A stretch of 7,084 nt of DNA, taken from positions 1-7,084 of the forward strand of contig CALCTX010000065.1 in NCBI GenBank assembly GCA_937907035.1. The letters run 5' to 3'. Position numbers and translations under genes: made by a program. Source of the stretch: an uncultured Selenomonadales bacterium. Its GTDB lineage: Bacteria > Bacillota_C > Negativicutes > Selenomonadales > Selenomonadaceae. The notes below the pieces were generated by a model. That model ran no database searches. It was not told the origin of the DNA and was given only the letters and a program-made list of their open reading frames with translations. Every line of letters starts with the position of its first letter. The stretch's first letter is position 1. This document shows positions 1-5,661 of this stretch, one piece after another.

Positions 1-737
1 TCACCCGCGGTATTGTCAGTGCGCTCTCCCGCAGTGTAACGGTGGAATCCGGTACGACCATGACTCTCATCCAGACGGACTGTGCCATCAACTCCGGCAA
101 CTCCGGCGGTGCCCTCTTCAATCAGTATGGTGAAGTGATCGGCATTACCAATGCAAAGTATTCTTCTTCCGCATATTCCGGTGAAGCTTCCATTGATAAC
201 ATCGGTTTTGCAATTCCGATCAACAGCGTTAAGCGCATTGTTACCAGCATCATCGAAAACGGCTATATCGTCAGCCCGTACATCGGCGTAAGTGTGAGTG
301 ATGTATCTCAGGAGACGGCAAGTATCACCGGCCTGAAGTCCGGCGCATGGGTGCGTGAAGTTACAGAAGATGCTCCCGCAGACAAAGCAGGCATTAAGGA
401 AAATGACGTGATCGTCAAGGTAGATGATTCTGCAATTACTTCTTCCAATGATCTGGTCAACGTAGTATCCGCTTGCGAGCCCGGTGAAAAGAAGACGTTC
501 TACATCTATCGCCAGGGCAGCGAGATCGAAATCGAAGTTGAAATAGGCTCCAAGACGGAATCTGCTCTTAAGTATGAAGAAGAAAAGGCTGCAGCAGAAG
601 CTGAAGCTGAATCCAAGGAACAGCAGAATGACGGAAGCCGTCAGAATCAGCAGGGAAATCAGTATAATGATCCTTACGGATTTGGCGGAAACTCCATGGA
701 AGATTTCTTCAATTACTTCTTCAATTACGGTTTCTGA
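1..737 (+). CDS. htrA: HtrA/DegP-family serine protease with PDZ domain, 3' part (5' end outside window)
   Basis: Partial gene, open from the first base (reading frame begins at base 3). HtrA proteins are envelope-associated, ATP-independent proteases that degrade misfolded extracytoplasmic proteins. The fragment opens inside the trypsin-like domain: TRGIVSALSR, then the nucleophile motif NSGNSGGALF with the catalytic Ser codon at 102-104, then the IGFAIPINSV strand that closes the protease domain. A single PDZ domain follows (about bases 270-550: SPYIGVSVSD, then AGIKENDVIVKVDD). After it comes a charged, Ala/Glu- and Gln/Asn-rich linker and an aromatic tail, FFNYFFNYGF. The catalytic His and Asp and the expected N-terminal membrane anchor lie upstream of the window. 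A GTG at 42 is internal, because homology continues in frame before it. A strong terminator follows 38 bases after the stop. The family call is secure; the exact paralogue is not. Confidence 0.95.
   Translation, partial: TRGIVSALSRSVTVESGTTMTLIQTDCAINSGNSGGALFNQYGEVIGITNAKYSSSAYSGEASIDNIGFAIPINSVKRIVTSIIENGYIVSPYIGVSVSDVSQETASITGLKSGAWVREVTEDAPADKAGIKENDVIVKVDDSAITSSNDLVNVVSACEPGEKKTFYIYRQGSEIEIEVEIGSKTESALKYEEEKAAAEAEAESKEQQNDGSRQNQQGNQYNDPYGFGGNSMEDFFNYFFNYGF
705..728 (+). repeat. Perfect 12-bp tandem duplication in the htrA-like 3' end
   Basis: The 12-mer ttcttcaattac occurs twice back to back (705-716 and 717-728), in frame, and encodes FFNY-FFNY in the aromatic C-terminal tail of the protease. 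It is a short in-frame tandem duplication that leaves the stop codon intact. Confidence 0.9.
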
Positions 738-774
738 TTGTTTCAGAAGAGCTATAAATGCTGCATATTTACAA

Positions 775-811
775 ATGCCCTGCCAAGTCCGGCAGGGCAT
801 ATCCATTTTTT
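775..811 (+). terminator. Rho-independent terminator after the htrA-like gene
   Basis: Perfect 10-bp GC-rich stem (775-784 pairs with 791-800) with a 6-base loop, aagtcc, followed by a T-run at 806-811. It lies 38 bases after the protease stop codon and ends that transcription unit. Confidence 0.9.
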
Positions 812-912
812 CGCCGGCGAGTTTTAACAAGTAACATCTGAAATTCAGAAAAAGACAGACGGACGAAAGAAGGATAACGATATGAAAACAACGTATAAGA
901 CATATAAAAATA

Positions 913-947
913 AAAGAACAGAGGCTTCCTGATAGTCTCTGTTCTTT
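913..947 (-). terminator. Terminator of the SGNH-like gene, possibly bidirectional
   Basis: A 14-bp stem with one G-T wobble (913-926 pairs with 934-947) and a 7-base loop. Read on the minus strand it begins about 23 bases after the SGNH stop codon and is followed by a T-rich tract (ttatttttat). Read on the + strand it is followed only by tataatat, so its main role is probably on the minus strand. Confidence 0.75.
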
Positions 948-970
948 ATAATATATGGCAGATGTAAAAA

Positions 971-1798
971 TTACTGTAGCGCGTGAGTCCTTATGTAACT
1001 GAGAAACGCTTCAATACCACTGCGGTTCAGCGTCTTCCCGTTGGAACCTGCGTATTTGGAAAGCAGCTGTACACTTTCACTCAGTTCTTCCTGAACATTG
1101 AGGAAGTAGGCTCCTGTATCACGGCAAACCATCTGCACCCAGTCATTACCGTCACTGATTACCGAAACATTCAGCCCGTCATTTCCGTTATAACCCGGAA
1201 TCACGGAAGGTAAACCACAGCAGATGACCGATGTCTCAGGGCTGGCGGACATGATATCTTTGATCAGTTGATCATAGTTTGTAATAAAGGTATTTTCATC
1301 AACTGCTGCGAGGCCGTCCGTCCCGATTGCTACAACCAGGATTTCCGGCTTTTTTACCATAGCGGCATTTACAGGGGATATCACACTCCCATCGTTGGGG
1401 TATACAATGTTTGCAGTTGGGAGAGTTTCCATCTTCATGCTGCCGGATGATGTCGCCCAGACCTGGTTTTTATCCACAAGACCAAGATCACGCAGGTTAA
1501 TGAATGTACTGTCTATGAGGAAGGTCAGTTTATACAGATAACCTTCGCCGACGTCCGGAATCTCATTGAGTGTATGTAGTTCGCCTCTTGCATTACCTGA
1601 GCCGAGTGCATCGGAAGAAAGGTCAACAACTTCTTCTGCCACCGGCTGAGAAAGATCGGCAAGCCCCGTGTTTACTGATTCACCTTTGTATTTATGAAAT
1701 GATGCAAACAAAAGGCCGATGATCAGAAAGCAAAGGCTGACGGCAATACAAACAGCCCATAATGCATTTTTTATAGCGTTAATATTTTTTGACTTCAT
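971..1798 (-). CDS. Membrane-anchored SGNH/GDSL-hydrolase-like protein, catalytic residues apparently degenerate
   Basis: A 275-residue protein counted from the ATG at 1798; a TTG at 1807 would add three residues. There is one N-terminal membrane segment (about residues 12-33, LWAVCIAVSLCFLIIGLLF), a polar linker, then an SGNH-like domain on the outer face. Block I reads FLIDSTF (Ser97) where the family has FIGDS. Block III reads IGTDG (Asp161) where Asn is expected. The C-terminal block reads NGKTLNRSG (about 253-261) where DGxHLN would supply the catalytic Asp and His. The end, YIRTHALQ, is usual for these clostridial proteins as I recall them. Only the Ser survives, so this may be a pseudo-enzyme with a binding or structural role. 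It has no Shine-Dalgarno: a terminator T-tract lies just upstream. Fold moderately sure; loss of activity inferred without an alignment. Confidence 0.75.
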   Translation of the reverse strand: MKSKNINAIKNALWAVCIAVSLCFLIIGLLFASFHKYKGESVNTGLADLSQPVAEEVVDLSSDALGSGNARGELHTLNEIPDVGEGYLYKLTFLIDSTFINLRDLGLVDKNQVWATSSGSMKMETLPTANIVYPNDGSVISPVNAAMVKKPEILVVAIGTDGLAAVDENTFITNYDQLIKDIMSASPETSVICCGLPSVIPGYNGNDGLNVSVISDGNDWVQMVCRDTGAYFLNVQEELSESVQLLSKYAGSNGKTLNRSGIEAFLSYIRTHALQ

Positions 1799-1805
1799 AG
1801 TTTTC

Positions 1806-1833
1806 AAAAAAGGGGCGATGGAAATCGCCCCTT
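1806..1833 (-). terminator. Rho-independent terminator after the NrdD-like gene
   Basis: Perfect 10-bp GC-rich stem (1824-1833 pairs with 1810-1819), 4-base loop, and on the minus strand a run of six T (complement of 1806-1811) right after the stem. It lies 24 bases after the stop of the 90-residue gene. Oddly, its T-tract ends only 7 bases before the SGNH ATG at 1798, so it occupies the place where that gene's promoter and ribosome site should be. Confidence 0.9.
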
Positions 1834-1857
1834 ACTGTATATTTTATATGTTCAGAA

Positions 1858-2130
1858 TTATTCTTCTTCAGCAGCTTTTGCTTGATTCCAGCGGTCAATT
1901 GTTCCAACCAGATACCCGGTAATCCGCCGGATCCGTTCAAACTTCGGTGGTTGCAGATTATAATCAATACCAATATCATCTCCCACTTTGCTCAGCGTAA
2001 TGTTCTTGAGCAATTCTTGCGGATTTTTCTCCTTAATAAGGTTCATAACATGCTCAACATATAATGCAGCCTCTTTTTCTGAAAGATTATCAATCCCGTT
2101 ATTTATTACTTGAACTCCATTTATAAGCAT
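1858..2130 (-). CDS. Small protein with NrdD C-terminal glycyl-radical-type motif (stand-alone)
   Basis: A 90-residue protein. Residues 68-86 read RRITGYLVGTIDRWNQAK followed by acidic residues. This matches the C-terminal end of class III anaerobic ribonucleotide reductase NrdD, where RRxxGYLG carries the glycyl radical; Gly72 is the equivalent here. The rest (1-60) is not recognisable, and there is no Cys at all, so the four-Cys zinc site that precedes the motif in full NrdD (about 700 residues) is missing, as is the catalytic barrel. It cannot be a reductase by itself. It could be a spare part or decoy for host NrdD, by analogy with GrcA/YfiD for pyruvate formate-lyase, or a reused fold. 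Strong site GGGAGGG, 6 bases before ATG. It starts 14 bases after the 149-residue gene and is the last gene before a terminator. Confidence 0.75.
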   Translation of the reverse strand: MLINGVQVINNGIDNLSEKEAALYVEHVMNLIKEKNPQELLKNITLSKVGDDIGIDYNLQPPKFERIRRITGYLVGTIDRWNQAKAAEEE

Positions 2131-2144
2131 TGTTTTCCCTCCCG

Positions 2145-2594
2145 TTAACGTTCTGTATTATTTTCCGGATCTGCTTCTCTCAAAGGAATTTCAACTTCTA
2201 TTTCATTCTCCAAATGCTCATCTTTTTTCATATAGTCTGTCAATTCTTCATTTATAGAAGAAATGATTGCATCTTGCCGTTGATCATGCAGCCGCTCAAT
2301 TTTTTTCAAGGCATTAAACATCATCTTTTCCAGCAAGCAATTATCGTTCATGGCTATATTCACAAAATCATAAACCTTGTTAAGATCCACAAAATTGAAA
2401 GTTCTATTCAACTCCGGAATAAAAGTGTTATCTGTGGCATGTTCTAAATCCCGACCATCAAAAATAGATGACATACTGAATTTAATAGTATCTTTAATAT
2501 CTTGGCGATCAAATTCTTGATACGCACTATACACCTCTGCCGGTGTAAGAGTAAATTCAACATTAACACCGTTAATACATCGTATTATATTCAT
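2145..2594 (-). CDS. Hypothetical protein, 149 aa, mobile-element accessory gene
   Basis: I do not recognise this gene. I chose the ATG at 2594 over a longer frame reaching 2732 because AAGGGAG lies 9 bases before it, because the extra 46 codons would be Arg/Lys/Ile-rich with no ribosome site, and because that stretch overlaps another good small gene. The protein begins MNIIRCINGVNVEFTLTPAEV; the pattern of a short strand followed by LTxxEVxxAY is common in small Firmicute element proteins. The middle is mixed helical (FNFVDLNKVYDFVNIAMND, about 66-84), then a charged probable coiled coil (LEKMMFNALKKIERL, about 88-102) and an acidic tail. No membrane segment or catalytic motif is visible. 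It is the second of three closely packed genes. Confidence 0.8.
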   Translation of the reverse strand: MNIIRCINGVNVEFTLTPAEVYSAYQEFDRQDIKDTIKFSMSSIFDGRDLEHATDNTFIPELNRTFNFVDLNKVYDFVNIAMNDNCLLEKMMFNALKKIERLHDQRQDAIISSINEELTDYMKKDEHLENEIEVEIPLREADPENNTER

Positions 2595-2619
2595 GTCGTT
2601 ACGCTCCCTTAAGATAAAA

Positions 2620-2790
2620 TTAATTGTGGTATGTTTTACGACAAAGTTCCGAATATGCTTCATCCGCAATTTGCTTAAAATTATTAACCTCATTTTCCGG
2701 ATAAAAACCAATCGAATTTTTAATAACCTCAATCGAATTATTAAAAATATTTAACAGTTCCTCTTTAGAGTATTTACTGTATGAATTCAA
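2620..2790 (-). CDS. Small hypothetical protein, 56 aa, TTG start
   Basis: A short gene starting with TTG, with AGGGGG 7 bases upstream. The product begins MNSYSKYSKEELLNIF and ends SELCRKTYHN. It looks like a small soluble helical protein (hydrophilic, one Cys, no membrane segment). Codon choice resembles the neighbouring element genes. It stops 25 bases before the 149-residue gene and its start lies about 30 bases after the hairpin that follows the zincin gene, so it either heads a three-gene run or is read by leakage through that hairpin. I recognise no family. Evidence for a real gene is the site-to-start spacing, the fit in the gap and plausible composition; no homology can be claimed. 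Confidence 0.6.
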   Translation of the reverse strand: MNSYSKYSKEELLNIFNNSIEVIKNSIGFYPENEVNNFKQIADEAYSELCRKTYHN

Positions 2791-2797
2791 ACGGTTG

Positions 2798-2803
2798 CCC
2801 CCT
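2798..2803 (-). promoter_or_regulatory. Shine-Dalgarno site that supports the TTG start at 2790
   Basis: AGGGGG on the minus strand, 7 bases before TTG. No ATG or GTG start lies nearby in this frame, so this site is the main argument for the TTG start. Confidence 0.6.
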
Positions 2804-2819
2804 GTCTAAAAAACTTTTA

Positions 2820-2863
2820 TAGATAAAACAAGATGTTCATAATGAACATCTTGTTTTAATCTA
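2820..2863 (-). terminator. Hairpin after the ArdC-zincin gene, sharing its core with the hairpin at 5610-5646
   Basis: Stem of 15 bp (2824-2838 pairs with 2844-2858), 5-base loop ataat, extendable by tagat/atcta with one bulged A. It begins about 14 bases after the stop of the 792-residue gene. On the minus strand the stem ends in a T4 run and T-rich sequence (atctataaaagtttttt), so termination is likely but perhaps incomplete. The core gatgttcataatgaacatc is identical to the one after the helicase gene. Confidence 0.7.
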
Positions 2864-2876
2864 CAGCAGAGTCAGA

Positions 2877-5255
2877 TCACCGGGAAAGTTCCTCATCGTT
2901 TTCCCGTTCCTGATCAGGCTGCGTTCTGTCCTCATTGCTATCTTTGCTGGTAACTGTTACAAATTCATCATTATCAGGTTTGCTGGTAACTACCATAAAA
3001 CCGTCTTGATCATAAACTGGTTCAGCTCCATTTTCCCTACCCATTGTCTCTTCGTTACCACGTTCCGGAGCGAAAGCTTGTCTTAATTCTTTTACCTCCG
3101 AAATATTGATAACGTCAGCAACAATATCCTGGCCATAATAAGCATTCTCTGCAACCTTGGCATAAGGACTGTTGAACTGGATATCATTGTAATATTTTTT
3201 CAGATTACCGATATCAAATTCTTTGTTAACCAGATCACGAACGATGACCGCTTTAATATAATCGCGATCAAAATCCTTCCAACCAATTTCATTGGTCGGA
3301 GTAAGACTGGAAATGCCATAATTTACACCGGATTCCCTTAAGCTGAAACCATAACCCTTTCCAGAATAATTTCCTTCAGTAAACATCTTTTGATACTGCT
3401 GCTGATACTTTTGGTAAATATCAGCACCAACCGCTGCAACAGCTGCTTGTTTTCTCGCTTGAGCATCTGCCGAAAGATCCTCAAAGACATATTTTTCTTT
3501 GCCGTCAACCGTTACCAATTTAACCGGAACAAAACAATTATCTGCACCATCAACAAAGTACATTTGATCGTTTACACGAACAATGTCCCCTGTTTGAAGA
3601 ACGATGCCGCCTGTTTTCTCCGAATTTTTCTCAAACCAGTTATTCAAATTGCCGAGGTCGAATCTGTTATTAGCAAAATTCTTATGGAATTTTTCCTGGT
3701 AATTGTCATTAAATTCCAGCATGGTTGCCGCCGAAGAAATATCGGCAAAGGTTTTGCCTTTAAACGGATTATTATCTGCCAAGGAATACACGACAACTCC
3801 CGTAAGATTATTCGACATATGATACTGATCCTGCTTCAGCTGATAATCTTTGATTTCTGCTGCAGAAAGACGATTATCATAATAAACGGCACCAAACTCG
3901 CCATCTTTTGCATCATAATAGGCAATATTGGGTGGAATATCCAGAGGAGTGATTTCCTTTGTCAAGAAATACTTATACTTGAATGGATTTTGTTTTATCG
4001 CCTCTTGCTTCTTTTGAAGTGCTTCCTCATCTTCCGGTGTTGCAGGTTTTATCTCATTCTTTGGCTGATTCACAGCTTCTTCGATATTATTGCGAATAAG
4101 CTCTCCCGCATATTCTTTCAGAGACTCTGCGATATCCTCTGCATCGCGCAATGCTGCTACGAATTCAAATTTGTTATCCTTTAATATCTGAATCCAATTT
4201 TTCACGTACGCCGCATGGTTATACAGCTTAAGTGGCAAACCTGTATCAGCCGAAAGGAATGTTGATGCTAATTCAGCCCGAAGTTCTTCCTTCGCATATT
4301 CCGGAGATCCGAATCTGTTCATAACTGAACGATTCAGACGATCTTCATGCCCTGTCCAGTGAGCCAATTCATGCAATGCTGTTGAATAAAAGTCATCCAA
4401 AGCCGGGAAAGCTTCCCGCGGAGGCAAATGTATTTCGTCCTTTGACGCCTGATAGAACGCCTGGTCAGCCTGATCATACATGATTGTGGCTTTGCTGTTT
4501 GCCAAAATTGCTTCAGCAATCTCGTATTGTTCATCATGCGTATATGGCCTTACATTGCTGTTGTCATTAAAAGCCGGCAACGGCGAATCTGTATAAGAAA
4601 TTATCATGGCAGGTACATAAACTTCTGCCCCGCTCTCATCCAAAACAGGCTTACCGTCTTCATCCAATTTCTTTTTCATGATCTGGTTGCCATCTTTATC
4701 AAGTTTTGGCACAAACAATGGCTTACCGTGCTCATCATATTCAAATTTACGCTGGACGACATCACTCTCATGATATACATATGTATACTTTGTCGTCGTA
4801 TACGGTTTATCCAGAGGATTGCCATCTCTGTCTTCGGTAACCCGGAATGATGAAAGAATGCAAACACCTTTTGCACCTGGTTTTAAAGCAATAACAGGTT
4901 CTTTTTGATCTGCCGGAAGCAAATCATTTTTCTTCTTCTGCTCTGCAGATTGTTTTGCGATTGAAGCAAACGTAAAATAACGTGGCTGGATCGCACCATC
5001 AGCCCGCGGACGTTCCTGCATCATCTTATTCATGTGTATCGACAAAACAATTTTATTGATCGGCGATTTATAAATCCGCTGCTGCCCGATGCCACTTCGC
5101 GGTAAAGAAGAAAGAGATGCACCAACAAGGCTGTCCCAAGGTTTTTCCCATGTCATTTGGTTGTTTTCATTTTCTTCGAGCATCTTAACAAGCCCATCAA
5201 TAATCTGACCGTAAACTGTTTTCTGATAATCGCTCATTTTGCTTAAATCATACAT
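2877..5255 (-). CDS. ArdC-like ssDNA-binding / zincin metallopeptidase polyvalent protein, 792 aa
   Basis: A multidomain mobile-element protein. Residues about 8-165 fit the ArdC N-terminal ssDNA-binding domain (YGQIIDGLVKML, RYFTFASIA, KPGAKGVCILSSF). ArdC proteins enter recipients with transferred DNA and protect it from restriction. Residues 285-340 are a zincin-like peptidase: HELAH at 295-299, with a third Zn ligand likely among E323, E324 or E328 in AKEELRAELAS. Residues about 425-725 resemble large-polyvalent-protein-associated regions, with two copies of FD(L/I)GNL followed by two polar and two aromatic residues (532-541 and 680-689). Residues 171-215 are an insertion of DxxGxP-like repeats. 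The tail from 735 is acidic with a duplicated VTSK. Start ATG at 5255 has GGGAGGT 7 bases upstream and lies 21 bases after the 44-codon gene. Domain calls rest on motifs; substrate unknown. Confidence 0.88.
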   Translation of the reverse strand: MYDLSKMSDYQKTVYGQIIDGLVKMLEENENNQMTWEKPWDSLVGASLSSLPRSGIGQQRIYKSPINKIVLSIHMNKMMQERPRADGAIQPRYFTFASIAKQSAEQKKKNDLLPADQKEPVIALKPGAKGVCILSSFRVTEDRDGNPLDKPYTTTKYTYVYHESDVVQRKFEYDEHGKPLFVPKLDKDGNQIMKKKLDEDGKPVLDESGAEVYVPAMIISYTDSPLPAFNDNSNVRPYTHDEQYEIAEAILANSKATIMYDQADQAFYQASKDEIHLPPREAFPALDDFYSTALHELAHWTGHEDRLNRSVMNRFGSPEYAKEELRAELASTFLSADTGLPLKLYNHAAYVKNWIQILKDNKFEFVAALRDAEDIAESLKEYAGELIRNNIEEAVNQPKNEIKPATPEDEEALQKKQEAIKQNPFKYKYFLTKEITPLDIPPNIAYYDAKDGEFGAVYYDNRLSAAEIKDYQLKQDQYHMSNNLTGVVVYSLADNNPFKGKTFADISSAATMLEFNDNYQEKFHKNFANNRFDLGNLNNWFEKNSEKTGGIVLQTGDIVRVNDQMYFVDGADNCFVPVKLVTVDGKEKYVFEDLSADAQARKQAAVAAVGADIYQKYQQQYQKMFTEGNYSGKGYGFSLRESGVNYGISSLTPTNEIGWKDFDRDYIKAVIVRDLVNKEFDIGNLKKYYNDIQFNSPYAKVAENAYYGQDIVADVINISEVKELRQAFAPERGNEETMGRENGAEPVYDQDGFMVVTSKPDNDEFVTVTSKDSNEDRTQPDQERENDEELSR
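2943..2991 (-). repeat. 13-bp direct repeat in the tail of the ArdC-zincin gene
   Basis: The sequence tttgctggtaact (+ strand) occurs at 2943-2955 and 2979-2991, a 36-base period. It encodes the repeated VTSK in the acidic C-terminal tail and suggests a small in-frame duplication. Confidence 0.85.
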
Positions 5256-5276
5256 TCGATATACCTCCCATGCCGC

Positions 5277-5411
5277 TTACGCGAAAAGAATGTTAAACAA
5301 TTCATTTTTTTCTGCTGTCCATACCGGCCCATCATCCAAGTACGGATACTGAGAAACCAATTCCTCCTGTGACAAGACATCCCCATGTTTTTCGACAACC
5401 GAATTTTCCAT
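5277..5411 (-). CDS. Small hypothetical protein, 44 aa, upstream of the ArdC-zincin gene
   Basis: A 44-codon gene with a near-perfect Shine-Dalgarno, AAGGAGGT, 7 bases before its ATG. The product starts MENSVVEKHGDVLSQEEL and ends EKNELFNILFA. It is small and acidic, with no membrane segment or known motif. It ends 21 bases before the start of the 792-residue ArdC-zincin gene, and the two probably form one operon, perhaps driven by the promoter candidate just upstream. It may be a partner of, or translational leader for, the large protein; this is inference from position only. I recognise no family. The ribosome site is the best in the window, which is the main reason for the call. Confidence 0.7.
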   Translation of the reverse strand: MENSVVEKHGDVLSQEELVSQYPYLDDGPVWTAEKNELFNILFA

Positions 5412-5418
5412 AAAAATT

Positions 5419-5426
5419 ACCTCCTT
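5419..5426 (-). promoter_or_regulatory. Strong Shine-Dalgarno AAGGAGGT for the 44-aa gene
   Basis: Eight bases complementary to the 16S rRNA tail, 7 bases before ATG at 5411. It decides the start of a gene that would otherwise be ignored as too short. Confidence 0.75.
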
Positions 5427-5581
5427 GATTTGTTGTTGGAAAAAATATAACATGCACAGATTTTTTTAAATCACGTTTTTGTTGCAAAAGTTTGTTTAAG
5501 AAAGGCTGGCCGAATATGAAGATAATTTTCCCAAAAACAGCAATACTTCTCCCGACCAGATTATTGAAGATAACGAAGATA
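5427..5581. other. AT-rich gap between the helicase remnant and the ArdC operon
   Basis: Part of a roughly 250-base stretch without a convincing gene. It holds the promoter candidate and, on the + strand, a 31-codon open frame at 5500-5595 (starts ERLAEYEDNF, ends NEDIFER) that has no start codon or ribosome site and runs into the hairpins. That frame may be a gene remnant or chance. Confidence 0.4.
5444..5452 (-). promoter_or_regulatory. Candidate extended -10 promoter for the 44-aa / ArdC-zincin operon
   Basis: On the minus strand TGTTATATT (TGn plus a 5-of-6 match to TATAAT) lies about 18 bases before the Shine-Dalgarno. No good -35 is visible. Position supports it: the previous gene ends at a strong hairpin, so a new start is needed in this AT-rich gap. 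Confidence 0.35.
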
Positions 5582-5613
5582 TTTTTGAGCGATGATATTT
5601 TATCGCTCAAAAA
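5582..5613. repeat. Second hairpin overlapping the A-tract of the helicase terminator
   Basis: A 12-bp perfect stem (tttttgagcgat at 5582-5593 pairs with 5602-5613), 8-base loop. Its A-arm is the same A-run that gives the T-tract of the neighbouring terminator, so in RNA the two hairpins compete for those bases. No T-run follows it on either strand. Confidence 0.75.
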
Positions 5614-5646
5614 AGCAGGATGTTCATAATGAACATCCTGCTTTTT
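5609..5646 (-). terminator. Terminator after the helicase remnant, probably bidirectional
   Basis: A 16-bp perfect stem (5610-5625 pairs with 5631-5646), 5-base loop ataat, flanked by A6 on one side and T5 on the other, so it works on paper in both directions. It begins about 15 bases after the stop of the helicase remnant. Its core is the same as the hairpin at 2820-2863, with changed but still paired flanks. Confidence 0.88.
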
Positions 5647-5661
5647 GATTTTTGACTTTTG

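Noticed and set aside
882..932. 16-codon + strand frame (MKTTYKTYKNKRTEAS) with an AGAAGGA-like site, overlapping a hairpin, resembling a leader peptide with attenuator
   Set aside because: No + strand gene follows it; the hairpin is better explained as the terminator of the minus-strand SGNH gene, and the peptide is too short and Lys/Thr-biased to support.
2595..2732. N-terminal extension of the 149-residue protein to 2732
   Set aside because: The extra 46 codons are Arg/Ile-rich, have no ribosome site, and overlap a better small gene; AAGGGAG supports the ATG at 2594.
2820..2863. Hairpin as an inverted terminal repeat of a small transposon bounded by 2820 and 5646
   Set aside because: The core is a palindrome, so it appears inverted in any pair; both copies sit just after gene stops with A/T tracts, which fits terminators, and no target duplication was seen.
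3390..4184. 264-codon + strand open frame inside the ArdC-zincin gene
   Set aside because: Ile/Cys/Leu-rich antisense shadow of a gene with clear domains on the minus strand.
5332..5610. 92-codon minus-strand frame across the gap upstream of the ArdC operon
   Set aside because: It overlaps the 44-codon gene in another frame and reads through its Shine-Dalgarno; its start lies inside the hairpin pair.
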